DNA from: Varanus komodoensis
Lineage: Eukaryota > Chordata > Lepidosauria > Squamata > Varanidae
Direction of reading: 5' to 3'
Assembly: GCF_004798865.1 (NCBI RefSeq)
Contig: NW_025336481.1
Span: 35,131,130-35,195,129 of the forward strand
DNA: 64,000 bases
Made by a program: the position numbers and the translations under genes. The notes beneath the pieces were generated by a model. It had not been told where the DNA came from, ran no database searches, and saw only the letters and a list, made by a program, of their open reading frames with translations. Below, piece by piece: positions 24,465 through 35,440 of the stretch; the first letter of the stretch is position 1, and each line of letters starts with the position of its first letter.

Positions 24465-25085
24465 CATAGGTCTCTAGTCTTCCATTCTCAGGGCTAAACA
24501 TATCCTGGTCCTTCCAACTTTCCTTATAGGAATTGGTTTCTAGTCCCTTTGTTGTTCTTAGAACTCACTCCAATTTATCTGAATCTTTCTTAAAGTGTGA
24601 TTTCCAGAACTGAACACAGAAGCATTGTGGGATCTGACCAATGAATACTAGAGTGGAACTATTACTTCTTATGATTTTAAAACAATATTTCTATTGAAGC
24701 AACCTAAAACTGCATTTACCTTTTTTGCAGCCACATCACACTGCTGATTCTTATTCAGCTTGTGATCAACTACCACTCCAAGATTCTTTTCAAACATACT
24801 GTTGCAAAGCCTGTTATTCCCCATCTTATTCCTGGGCTTCTGGTTTCTCATTTGTAACTAAAGAACTTTACACTTGTCTCTCTGAAATTGCATTCTGTTT
24901 TTTTCCTGCCTAGTTGTCTAACCTATTGATATAATTTTGAATATTCTTTCTGTCTTCCAAAGCATCAGCTATTTCTTATCCCAATATAGTGTCATCTGCA
25001 AATTTGATAAGCACTCTGCTTGCCTCGTCCTCCAAATCAGAAGCAAAAATTTTCGAGAGTACTGAGCCCTGAAGCACCGGCTTGA
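24465..25085 (-). mobile_element. CR1 LINE, reverse-transcriptase part of ORF2
   Basis: The minus strand encodes CR1 reverse-transcriptase text in order. PVLQGSVLSKIF comes first, then LIKFADDTILG with the FADD catalytic box (about 25018-24985), then LGVVVDHKLN, QQCDVAAKKVNAVLGCFNR and the post-RT region down to 24465. The 60-codon frame at 24851-24669 is a surviving piece. Internal stops show it is dead, and both the 5' part and the 3' end are missing. The enzyme in intact copies primes reverse transcription at the target. Confidence 0.9.
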
Positions 25086-25189
25086 TATTTCCCAGTAGTT
25101 TTATGAAAAACAATTAATGAAAAGTCCATCAAAAGCAATGGACTTTATGTCACAGTGACCTCCCAGCATTTTTATCAAGAGGTTTAACA

Positions 25190-26010
25190 AGTCGCTATTG
25201 CTGCTCTTGCTGTTCATGCTGCGCTGCATGAGGCCTTATCTGCTGTTCTTAGCTCTGGGCTTTCATCTCTATCCTCCACAGGATTCAGTTTAAAGTCCTG
25301 CTGATCAAACATGTCATCCTTTGGGCAAAGATATTCTTTCCAGTGTCTGTACAGTTCATCTTTTGACAGCTGTCCTTCATTCAAAAAACCTGCCAATTGT
25401 TCACCTGCAGAATTTTTATTTCCCTTTCTAGTCCTCTTCCATGAGCTGGAAAGATGCATGAGAAGAACCCTTGAACTGCAGAGTCCTTGAGCATCCTTCC
25501 CAGAGCTTTGTTGTCCAGCACAGTCACCATCATAGCCATGCTTGACAGTATTGTTTGTTTCTACAGGGATAGGCAGCACAGGATAACTATTGGTGGCTTG
25601 TTGAGTTGGACTTGATAGCCATTCTGTCACTTCCCCAATTTGTTCTCCTGTGAGAAAACATGTTTCTCAAGCCATGCATCTGGCTGCCACTTTCTATTTC
25701 CTCTGTTCCATTGGGCCTCAGCATCCTAGTTCCTATCCCACATGGTCTCCTCTAGATCTTCCACCAAGTATCAGAGATAGTCACTTCCATAAAAGCTCCA
25801 AAATGGGTTCTTAGTTCTAGTGGTGCAGAGTACCTTCCAAATCTCTTTCTCTTGAGGATCACTGTTATCCATGCAGAGGATTCCTCCCTTCATTTACCTG
25901 ACTCTTCTTTTGGACTCTGCCCTGCAAAGTAGCCCTTACAGTCTCCCCTATGTTTTGTCCAAAAGCGATTACCTTGCCTCATTCATTGCAGTGTGGCCGC
26001 TGCTTCAGAC
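25190..26010 (-). pseudogene. Coding-like remnant of unknown origin with a 138-codon open frame
   Basis: The open frame 25630-25214 (minus) runs 138 codons and looks protein-like, with acidic and lysine-rich segments such as DELYRHWKEYLCPKDDMFD and a Ser/Ala-rich end. Upstream on the same strand (to about 26.0 kb) further coding-like text appears in other frames, which suggests a decayed coding sequence, perhaps a retrocopy of a host gene. An acceptor-like 'tgttttctcacag' precedes the open frame, so a true exon is also possible. I recognise no family. It lies just upstream of the CR1 fragment but is not CR1 reverse transcriptase. Confidence 0.35.
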
Positions 26011-26425
26011 CTCTTACCTTTTCTTCTAGTAATGCAACCAACCCTGCTGCAATCTATGCCATTTTATCTCCAGGCAGGAAAACAAACATACCACACATTT
26101 GGCAGGTTACCTTGGCTGAAACACTTCTGCCCATTGGATTTTTTACATGGGCCCTTCACTCTTATTTCCTAAGCAACTCAGTGGATGGACCCATTGATAC
26201 ACTAACCTCAAGAAGGAATTTTTGGTCCAGACTGTCTACCTTGACTTCCACCACCCAACTTCTGCCAGCACTCCTGGTTTTCCTCACTCAGAGAGCTCCT
26301 TCCTGGGGAACTGACTGGCTTGTATACCTTGTGGACCCCCTGATGCAGCCTCTGCTGGCTTGGTAGGAAGCAGTCCTCTAATCCCACATAGTTAGCAATC
26401 AAGAAACCATTTAAGGACATGCCCC
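26011..26425. other. Unassigned sequence with a 138-codon plus-strand frame
   Basis: A plus-strand frame (25950-26366) is open for 138 codons but overlaps the antisense of the coding-like remnant and has no motif, so it is more likely a shadow than a gene. Confidence 0.3.
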
Positions 26426-26429
26426 TTGC

Positions 26430-26765
26430 AGTTAAGTAGCTTTTTTAGAACATCCCCCAGAGAGGTTCACCTGGCACCCACACTTTATTCTTTTCAGTGG
26501 CAGGTGAAAACCTTTTTATTTTCTCATTATTGTAATATTTTGTTGTTGTTGTTAGTCATGAAGTCGTGTCCGACCCATCGGACAACATTCCTCCAGACCT
26601 TCATTAAACATTAATTGTAATGTTTAGTTTGTTTTAACTGGGGCTTTCATCTTGATATGCTGGATGCTTGTTTGTTTGGCTATTTTATTGTTCCTTATTG
26701 TAAGCTGTCCCGAGATGTCAGTGGTGGATGGGGTGTAAAAGTTTGAAATAGATAAATAAAACTCA
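26430..26765 (+). mobile_element. L2-like LINE 3' end, interrupted by an RTE-like fragment
   Basis: Plus-strand coding text FFRTSPREVHLAPTLYSF followed by QVKTFLF matches the C-terminus seen in the 38 kb L2-like copy (LPREVRLAPSLFVFQRQAKTFLF region). It continues to a 3' tail 'gtaagctgtcccgagatgtcag...ggatggggtgtaaaagtttgaaatagataaataaaa'. A 26541-26609 insertion splits it. Confidence 0.8.
26526..26625 (-). mobile_element. BovB/RTE-like 3' fragment with target-site duplication
   Basis: The inserted text (26541-26609) reads 'ttgttgttgttagtcatgaagtcgtgtccgacccatcg', the reverse complement of an RTE/BovB-type 3' end with its short repeat tail. It is flanked by near-identical 16-mers, ATTATTGTAATATTTT (26526-26541) and ATTAATTGTAATGTTT (26610-26625), the expected target duplication. 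The coordinates given include both duplicates. Confidence 0.6.
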
Positions 26766-27578
26766 CAGAGTTGAGCACATGGTCAGTCAGAGGACAGGAA
26801 GTAGCCCAAGGCCACTTTGTAAAACCAGAGCTCATCACCTCCCAACCTTGGCTAAGCACAAGTCAGCTCTCCATCCCAGGTCTTCTAACCTTAGTATGGG
26901 AATACATAAGTCTTTGGCAATAAAAGTCACAAATAAGAAGGCAAACGCATTCATGAAATCCTAGACCCTAAAAAGGAAAGGAAAGGAAGGAAAAGAAAAA
27001 AGGAACCATGTTCCTTATTTCCATAGTGTTCCTTATTGCCCCTTATTTAATAAATATTCAGATTGCACTTTGCATGGCACGCATTGCAACTCATGGTGGT
27101 TAGTTATTATTGAGGACAGAAGCAAAGTTCGCACCATTTTCCCTTTACATTTCTTATGAATGCTAGTGGTTTCTGACAGCAACAAAAAAACCCCCTCACT
27201 GCTCTCCAGCTGTTTGCTTGTTCTATTATTCTGTATTAGCCTTTTGAATTGACTCTTCGGGGGCTTCGTACTGCTGGCTCCAGATAACTCAAAACCATGA
27301 ATTTAAAAGCCTGCCAGTATACAAAAACATTGAATTCAACAAGAGTCTCCAAGGGGAGAATAGCATTATACACTTTCTCCTTTATATGAAATTACAGGAG
27401 GCATTCTTTGAAAGAGGTATATTGATATCCAAGGTGTACACATGACATTTTAAACTCTTCTTTTATAGCAAGTGTTGTAAAAAAGAAAAGCAAAACAAAA
27501 AAGACCCTACTGGTTTTATTAGGCTGTCCGTCAAGGGTCAAAGACTCCTCCAAACTCCCCCACACATTTGTCTCCCAG
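26766..27578. other. Unassigned stretch
   Basis: Includes a purine-rich tract at 26973-27003 (ggaaa units) and otherwise AT-rich unique sequence. Confidence 0.4.
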
Positions 27579-27680
27579 AAGGTGCATTTGGAACATCTCT
27601 CACATTGGAGAGTGACTATTTGCTCCCATTCTTATATGAAGATTCACATGGAACCTGGTCTTACATCCTTTCTGCTTGAT
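27579..27680 (+). CDS. Candidate internal exon (102 nt), unidentified
   Basis: A strong pyrimidine tract and acceptor (ctcccccacacatttgtctcccag) precede it, and a consensus donor GTAAGT follows at 27681. The length is 34 codons exactly. The frame starting at 27579 is open throughout (KVHLEHLSHWRVTICSH at its start, FLLD at its end). A second frame is open up to a stop just before the donor. No homologous family is recognised and no partner exon was found, so it could be a chance splice-site pair. Confidence 0.3.
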
Positions 27681-27698
27681 GTAAGTGAGGATGTATGC

Positions 27699-27814
27699 CA
27701 AGGGTGGAAAAGCAGGGCCCTTCCAAATATTGCTGGGACTCCAACTTCCATAAATCTTAGCAAATGGTTAGGAATGATGGGAGTTATAGTCCAACTAGAG
27801 ATGGACTACCTCAC
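27699..27814. mobile_element. Palindromic hAT-like non-autonomous element
   Basis: 'agggtggaaaagcagggcccttccaaatattgctggg' opposes 'gggagttatagtccaactagagatgg'. It lies immediately downstream of the 27.58 kb exon candidate. Confidence 0.65.
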
Positions 27815-27837
27815 CGCTGCTGAACAACAATACATAC

Positions 27838-28030
27838 AGCTCTGCTTAAGGTCGTGGTATTGGACTGCAACTTGGGAGGTATGGGATCTAGTCTCCACTT
27901 GGCCATGAAGCTTACGGGGTGACTTTGAGGCAGTCATGGACTTTCAGCTTAGTTTATTCACTGGACTGTTCTGAAGATAAAATAGAGAAGGACATGTGAA
28001 CCACCTTGATAACTGTGATCACATTATGTA
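27838..28030 (+). mobile_element. Diverged Sauria-type SINE
   Basis: Head 'ggtcgtggtattggactgcaacttggg', B-box region 'gggatctagtctccacttggcc', body 'gggtgactttgaggcagtcatggactttcagctt', then 'gaagataaaatagagaaggac...gaaccaccttga'. The tail is worn. Confidence 0.7.
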
Positions 28031-30187
28031 GGATGCCACATTTCCAGAAAAGATTTCCAACTGTCTGTCAGGATAGTGTTCCTAGATCACTGTGTAGGGC
28101 AGGAGACATAAAAGGAGAAGGAAGGCACTGAAGATCTTTCAGAAGCATGAGAAAAAATGTCTATGTCGCCAGGCCAAAATTTGAGTGTTATATGGCAGTC
28201 AGGGTTACCCTCTGGTTTATGCTTGTTTGAAATGCCCAATATATGTCAGAGTGAAAACAAGGGAGTCAGAATTTTATTGATGTTCAAGTTAAAATTTCAG
28301 ACCACAGAAAACTTGGGTAGGGTTCCTATCCCAGATCAGTCATAAATTCTCACTTGTTAACAAGATGTCTCCAGGCTGAGGACAAGTACAAACAAACAGA
28401 CTTAGAAATATGTACTGCTTATTTAAGCCTATAGAAAAACAAACAAAAAACCCACCTTAGTTTAGTGGGTGAGAGTTAGAATCCAAAATCAAAATAGATC
28501 TTGTTTGGGTAGCTGTGTTGGGATGGGGGAACAACTTGTTTCAGACATTATCTGACAATATTTCAGCTTCATATACTTTGAGGAATTGCACTTCATCAAA
28601 GTTAATTATGTTGTGTGTCATGCCATCTTAAATTCACAGTTGTACAAGAAAAACAAACCGGAATAACTCTTTTACCAAGAAGCCTTTAGCTTTGCTCTCA
28701 AGCACTGTACTTTAGTTTCTCATCTTTCTTATCAGTCTGCTGCAGAGCCATTTCTCAGGAAGTACTGTATTGTTATAGTTGTTGATTATATGCCCTATAT
28801 GGGCTTTGACTTATGCTGCATCTGGCAGTAGAGGTGGGATATCTCTGACTAAGGATGGAAAAACATGTGATATTTGAGCTTGTTCAGGTTCTCCAACCTC
28901 CTCTTATTGTTCAGTTACTGAATGCAGGCATTGGTTGGTTGGTTCGTTGGTTTTAACTGGAGAATTCACATTTCACATGAACACACCAAACATTTTCTTC
29001 AGAAGTGTAACATATAATCTGCAAACTATTTGCACAAGTTCTTGGAAAACATGAAAGGCTGTTGAAGCCAGCAAAAATGCACTCCTGTTACTGTAACATA
29101 ATCTAAATTACCAGTATCTTGGAAGCTGACAGTCTTATAGTTAAAAGAGCTGAAAAGGAAGAAACATAGGAAAACTTAAGGTTTTTTTCCCGAATTATTT
29201 CCTTACACAAACATAGGTAAGGGAGAATAGTGTGAACAAGGGATGGGGGGAAATATATAGTGTGAAAACGGAGAAACTAGATGTGTTCAACGTCTAATGA
29301 ATTAAATATTTGTTTTGCATTGAGCCACTGGTTAGCTACAGTTGAACTGAGGATACATATTTGATTTTTAGAAGTGTTGGAAAGGTTTTTTTAATCAATT
29401 ATTTAATTGTTTCCCTGCAAATACCAGCTCAGTTGAAAAGTCCAAGAAACTCAACTATAGGCTTGAAGTCTGCCAATTTAAACTTTATGTTAGTAGGGCT
29501 GTAACAAATTACAGAAATTTAGTTCATTGATTAAATTGGACTAAGTTCACATATCAGTAAGCTATCATTCTTGCTTTGTTTTAAAATGACCAGACGAGCA
29601 GGCATCGTCTTGAAGGAGGCATTCCAACTGATATGACAAAAAGTGGGCCTATCTCTAAGATGGTGATTTAAATCTGTGTGTATTTATGTGAGATATATTT
29701 GTGCGTATGCTTTTACATATTTGTTTCCCTATCATTCAGGTACACCTTTATAGTTAAGTTGATTAAAAGGATTTAAAATGATTAACATTTACTGTAACCA
29801 GCTGCATTGATAAATCTAACCCATTATCAGCTAAACAGCCCTTCATTCTAGTTTTGAATTCATTAGATGTTCCTTAAAAATGGTTAAATGAACAGCATCA
29901 GTTCAGCCACTGACTGCCAGTTCTGCCCAGGTAGTTGATTGAGATAAGCCTTTTTCTCAGCCTCCGCACTTGTAGTTACCTATCTTAAATATCTACATTT
30001 ACTGCTCAGAGTTTTATTTTAACTGTATCTGAGTGAGAAATCTTTGCTGCATCAAGTCTCCTAGTAAAGTCCTATGTTATGTTTTGGCCACGAGTATCCC
30101 ACGTTATTTGTGCATCACACTGAGGAAAGAAGCACCTTGGTGACTACAGCTGCTGTTTGATGCACGGACAACTGCTACACACTGAGA
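28031..30187. other. Long unique AT-rich stretch
   Basis: No repeat family and no supported exon. 29280-30110 is evenly AT-rich and repeat-free. Confidence 0.4.
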
Positions 30188-30425
30188 GTCAGGTGGTGCA
30201 GTGGTTAAGAGCCTGGGTCTGGGACTCAGGCAGTCGGGGTTCTAGTCCCTACTTGGCCAGGGGCCAACTGCATGACTTTGGGCCAGTCACAGACTCTCAG
30301 CCCAACCTGCCTCACAGGGTTGCTGTTGTGAAGATAAGGCTGAGAGGGGCAGGAGAATTATGGAATGCCTCCTAGGGTTCCTTGAAAGGAAAAAAGGTGG
30401 GATATAAATATTAATAATAAATAAA
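30188..30425 (+). mobile_element. Sauria-type SINE, near full length
   Basis: A clear copy: 'gtcaggtggtgcagtggttaagagcctggg' (A-box region), 'cggggttctagtccctact' (B-box region), 'catgactttgggccagtcacagactctcagcccaacctgcctcacagggttg', and a tail of 'tgggatataaatattaataataaataaa'. RNA polymerase III promoter boxes are discernible. No obvious target duplication. Confidence 0.9.
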
Positions 30426-32060
30426 CCTACAAAGATGGATACCATATCAGCAAGAGCATTGCCCCGGATACTGCTATAAGTCACCAAGTTTTGCCACTGT
30501 GTTCTTACTACTGTTACACTGAATTTTGAAAGTTGCCTGCCTTGCCAGTCAGAATTCATCCACTCATGTTGTTCATGTTTGGACTGGCATATTATAAATT
30601 TGGTATTAAGTTAGGAATTGACTGGAAACATTAGCACGCATGGGCATGGAAGAAACAAATTTCTATCATCCTACTGTCTAGAAACTCTGCCCTTTCCCCA
30701 AACTTACTGGAAGCAGTCTCATTTGCTGTTTCCCTTGGTGCTGCTGCCAGAGCTTGGGCTCGGAGGAAAATTCTGAGGTTGTATCTCCATACTGGCAATG
30801 GCTGATAATGAGTAGATATCACATCACCATGAGGGCCAGCCCTGTGGAAATAACCCATCTGACAGTAGGGCACATCATCTGGAGATGTGGCTTACATGAT
30901 TCCAGGAACAGCTGCCATAATGCACCTTGTTATTGTGCATGTGGAAAAACCTCTGTACACAGTCTGGAATTTGATTTTGAGGAAGAGCACTTGGACAAAT
31001 CTGTTACTTTCTGAATAAATAATAATTTCACTTGGGGGTACATTCACTTATTATGAGTTATGTTGGCTTTATGGAGGGCTCCTCTTTCCCTACCAGCAGA
31101 ACAAGCACAATTACTTTTCGTCCTACAGAGTGAGTGGAAACTGCAGAGAAACAGTTGGCATCCAACCATTAGGAGCCTCTTCCTAACAGGAAAAGCTGCT
31201 CAGCAGTGAATGGGCTTAGCAAGGGTCGCCCACTAGAGGTTATTTCAGCAGAGGATAGACTGCCAAGGAATCTGAAGCTTCATCCAGCATCGCAGATGCT
31301 ATAACCAACAGGAAACTTTTATGATGATGGCATCAATCAGCAGGTATCAATCAGCAGGATACCTTCCAAATATATATTTCTATGAATTAGAGCCCAGCCT
31401 GGACAGTTATACGTTTCTCTCACAGGCCATGGGTGGCAGGCCTCTCCTTGCTGACTGATAGCCACTTAAGCTAAAACAGCTGGTCAGCATCAGCACATGG
31501 CGGACACACAAAAACACCCCACAGTGCCCAAGGATATAGTGAAATCTTTCATAATACCAGGGGCTCATCTCATAATATGGAAGTGTGGCTGGACTTGAGG
31601 AGCTGAACCACCGGTTGCCTCAGCAAGTTCAAATTTAAAATAGAAATATAGTAATGCAAGGGCTGTTTTTAAACTGGGAAGACTGAGATGGTGGATGCTT
31701 TTTCCTTTTAACACCCTTCAGTGTGACTGCAGGAGACGGGGATATAACTGTCAACATATTTGGTTTTCTCCTGAAAACGCCCCAACTCACAACATTTTTG
31801 GGAAAATTATAAATGGGAATTATCTTAGCATGCACTTCCATTGGCCAGGGAAAAGGGTTAAACATCCCCCTCACATATTCTCTCCTGAAAGTGCCTCTTA
31901 ACACTTTGATAATATTATAAGGGGTCCATTGAAGTAAAAATTTGCTTGCATTCCCACAACACTAAGAGGGAAAGTTCCAAAGGCACCTAGGAATGATTTT
32001 AATAGAAAATTGAATTGGTGCTTTGCTGCTTTTTCCTCAAGGCTATTCCCCAAATACTGA
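30426..32060. other. Unassigned stretch
   Basis: Unique sequence. Short open frames on both strands have no motif. Confidence 0.4.
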
Positions 32061-32145
32061 AGAAGAGTCCTGCTGATTCAGCCCAGAGGTCCATCTAGCC
32101 CATCATTCAGTTCACAGAGTTGCTACCCAGTTGGCTGTGAGCATT
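32061..32145 (-). mobile_element. CR1-like 3' end fragment
   Basis: 'agtcctgctgattcagcccagaggtccatctagcccatcattc' is the reverse complement of the same CR1-like 3' terminus found at 2.9 and 34.26 kb. Confidence 0.65.
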
Positions 32146-33139
32146 ATTTGTCACAAAGCACAGTGGAAACCTCCTACTTCACACTTACATCTGGAATTAA
32201 AAGGAGAGGAGTATTTCTCCCTGAAGTCATCTTAGCATTCCTTGAAGAACAGCTAGTTCAGCAAAGCTCAGCATTTGTCAGATGTTTGCTGATTTTCTAT
32301 TAAAAAGTATTCCAACACACCTTTGGGCCTTTTCCTCTTTTTGTGATTTCAAACATGAAACTCCCTTGGCTCTTAAAGAATGCCAGCTGAAATAAATAGC
32401 TTTCTGCTGTACAATGTGTGTTAACAAATGACTCTGCAGTCTTCAGTCCTCATTCAGGTTTTGTTTCCTTTATTAGGCAAAGCTGGTTTGCTAATCTTAC
32501 ATTACTTTATGCCACAGGAGTACAACTTCAAAAACTTGAATGGCTTGTCTCCCCTCCTCCCCTCTGTCCCCACCAAAGCTTCAGATAGAACAATGCCAAC
32601 AACAACAACAAGGAGACTTTCCCACTAGAGTTAATTTTATTTAAATTCAGGATCACCAAGCATATCCCACTTTTACTCCTCTTTATCATATCTTCCATTT
32701 AGATATCCAATATTTGCTATGCATTATAAATTAGATGAAGCATTTGGTAATAAGGTACAAATGCAAAATTGTCTTCACACACATGCGGTAATTTATCATA
32801 GGCAGCAGATGAGCAAAATGCAAAAACTCTTGAAGAAACGTAATGCTGGTAAGTAGATACTATCAGGAGCTGCTTATCTTCATAGTAAACATTAGCCTAA
32901 TGCTAATCTCACTGGAATTCATTTAATTAAGAAGCTGAAAAGAAAGAAAGAAAAAAAAGTTCAAACGCTGGAAAGGATGTGCACTTTTTTGTGTTTAGGT
33001 CCAGTTTCATTTGTGTTATTGCAAAATTAAGGTCTGCAATTCTCTTTGGCTTGGGGAGAATATTCACCATTAAAATATTAGAACCAAAACAAAAGCATTT
33101 AAACATAAATATATAATTTTACAGCTGATGTGCACGTGT

Positions 33140-33141
<2 letters not shown>

Positions 33142-33172
<31 letters not shown>
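33142..33172 (+). repeat. (CA)n microsatellite
   Basis: About fifteen CA units after 'gtgcacgtgtgcg'. Confidence 0.95.
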
Positions 33173-33176
<4 letters not shown>

Positions 33177-33439
33177 TAGGGCATAACATATTAACTAAAT
33201 ATTCAGCCTCTATAGAACTGCACAGCTCTTTCTTCCAGCTAAGCATTCAGGACTGTCTCCCTGCTAAGACAATCATTATAGCAAATTACTTTGTACATTC
33301 ATATGCAAATTAAGTTATACTGCCACATTTCTGTTTGCTTCCTCTTTATCCATACTCATCTAAATGCCAAAGATTAGGTTCAGAAACAAGCTATTAAAAA
33401 TTACGCCTTAACAAGCTGTAAATAACCTGTTTGATATTT

Positions 33440-33500
33440 ACAACTCAATCCATGCACTCAGGAACATCTCCCACTGTATTCAATAGGACTTATCTATAGT
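33440..33500. repeat. Short dispersed repeat fragment
   Basis: 'actcaatccatgcactcagg...ccactgtattcaataggactta' carries the 'attcaatgggactta' core shared with 50.53 and 63.2 kb. Confidence 0.5.
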
Positions 33501-33647
33501 CCAAGGATGGAGGGTTTAGTCTAATTACTCTAATGAGCCTAATGAAAATTCATTGCTTTTACCAGGGGAAAAAAGCTGTTGTGTGGGTCTTGATGGAGCC
33601 CCATGCTCTGCTCTTTGAGAATGGCTTGAGAACGTCTATAACTCTGT

Positions 33648-33716
33648 CTTCCTCAAGATGGTGTCTCCCCAGATGTGTTGGACTGCAACTCACAACATTC
33701 CCAGATTGGGGAAAGC
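33648..33716. mobile_element. Partial hAT-like element
   Basis: 'ctccccagatgtgttggactgcaactcacaacattcccag' matches one arm and the centre of the dispersed hAT-like family; the other arm is reduced to 'ttggggaaagctgct'. Confidence 0.5.
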
Positions 33717-34262
33717 TGCTATAATCATACCAAAATTCACACATGCTCTTTGTCCATGCTTCTTGTTCCAGGTAAGCCTTGCACACAAGTGATTCTATGT
33801 CTTAAAAACCACAGCAGAGTTTTTAGTAATGGAAAGTTAAGCAGTTACTTTTAAGCTCCTTTACCATCCTCGAAAATCCTCTGCTGAGAAATAAAGATGG
33901 GGAACACGGTTCTCTTGAGAGCAGTGTAGTTAATGCCAGAAAAGGCTAGGCAAGTTTTCTAACTTCACCCTGAAGAGATTCTCATCCCGAACTGCAGAAA
34001 GTTGACTATTCAGCCCCCGTGGGACACACTAGACTGTTCACCAGGATACCTTTATCTGTAAAAACTTTTAACACGAAATAGCCCCAAGGCATATGGGAGG
34101 GACTATACCATGTGCATGAAAGAAAACAAGTTCCAAGCAATTTCTTTCATTTTCTTTATTCATGTGACTGCACATAGTAGATTAGTTGTAAGCCCTGTCT
34201 AACTGAAGTTAATAGGGCACTGTTCAGCACTTTATCAAACTTCAGTTAAAACCTAAAAAGGT

Positions 34263-35440
34263 AAAAGCAGCCCTGCTGGATTAGACCAAACGCCTCTCTA
34301 ATCCCAGCATTTTCTTCCAACAGTGGTCAAAAGATCCCATGGAAAGTGCAAAAGTAGGGCATGAAAATTGCACTCTTCTGCTCTTGTTCCCTACTATTTG
34401 GTATATTGCTATTTGGGGGCCTACTGCCTCTAATACTGAAGGGAATATATAGCTATCATGACAAACTCATCCTTTATGAATTTGTCCAATGCCCTTTTAA
34501 AAGCGACCAGGTTGGTGGCGATCACGTTCCCTTCTTGAAGTAAATCCCATGCCTGAACTAAGCAGTGGATGGACTGCTTCCTTTTTTCTGTTCTATAATT
34601 CAGTTTCATTGGCTGTGCTCAGGTTCTAGTATTATGCAATTACTTTTTGCTCCTCCACTTTCTTGACACACTGCATTCAATATGGATCCATCAAGTTTAC
34701 CCATACACCTCTTTTTCCTAACCTAGAGAACGCCAAGCATTATCACCTTCCTTCATAGAGAACTTGCTCTAGCCTCTTGACCTAGATTTGGATTTCCATT
34801 TTTTGCACCTTCTCCATGTGTTTACAGATGGGTTGATCAGCAAAACTGGAGCTTGCCATTGCCCACCCCCAAATTTCATCTTATAGCTCATTCAAACTTA
34901 AGACCATATTACATTGAGGCTTTTTCCCTTTCCTTTTTCCCCTTTTCCTTTTCACATGAAAATGCATGCGTATTTGTGTGCATTTTTCATGCACATTTTT
35001 CAAATATATGTATGTTGTCAAATGCTAAATTTTGGTCTGCAAATCACATTGCTAGCCAAAAAAAATTAGGGATTTTGGCTGCACTTTGCAGCTAAGTCTG
35101 TGTTTAAGTTTGGAAGGTATCCATCGCATAAATCTTGATCAAACCCGAACTGATACAAATTTCTCATGCATCCCTAGACTAGAACTATACGCAACATTCA
35201 AAACGTGGCTGCACCATATATTTAGCATTACTATGTTGACAGTTTTATTTTCAGTACCTTTCCTATGATTTCTATTCCCCCTCCCCTTTTTTTCCTGCAG
35301 TCACTCACTGGCTTGACATTTACATTCTTCTATCCACTGCAAACCCAAGATTCATCTCAGAATTCCTGTGCCCCAGTGTGCATCACTTCACACTTACTTC
35401 TACCAAACCACGTGTTATTTCAATGTACATGCTGTACATT
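34263..35440 (-). mobile_element. CR1-like LINE, 3' region plus reverse-transcriptase part, interrupted
   Basis: Plus-strand text is the reverse complement of the family: 'gcagccctgctggattagacc' (3' end), 'gaatttgtccaatgcccttttaaaagcgaccaggttggtggcgatcac', 'gctcaggttctagtattatgc', then after an insertion 'tgccccagtgtgcatcacttcacacttacttc'. The last block lies in the coding part on the minus strand. An unrelated ~355-bp repeat (34825-35178) separates the two halves. Heavily decayed. Confidence 0.7.
34825..35178. mobile_element. Candidate non-autonomous DNA element inserted in CR1
   Basis: It shares ordered blocks with 39667-40052: 'gtctgcaaatcacattgctagc' against 'gtctgtgaatcacattgcaagc', a 'ttttcacat...tttgtgtgcatttttcatgcacattttt' block, and the end 'tttctcatgcatccct' against 'ttttctcatacatctcc'. 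The ends look inverted (CAGATGGGTTGATC... and ...CATGCATCCCTAG) but are worn. No target duplication was found, so the class is inferred. Confidence 0.45.

Larger units (their letters stand above)
32146..34262. other. Unassigned stretch with simple repeat and possible conserved non-coding DNA
   Basis: 32640-33120 and 33175-33430 are AT-rich and repeat-free, with octamer-like ATGCAAAT-type words. A (CA)n tract separates them. No supported gene. Confidence 0.4.

Noticed and set aside
32802-32848. 47-nt plus-strand segment between 'ttatcatag' and a GTAAGT donor
   Set aside because: Too short, weak acceptor, and no partner exon; likely a chance splice-site pair.
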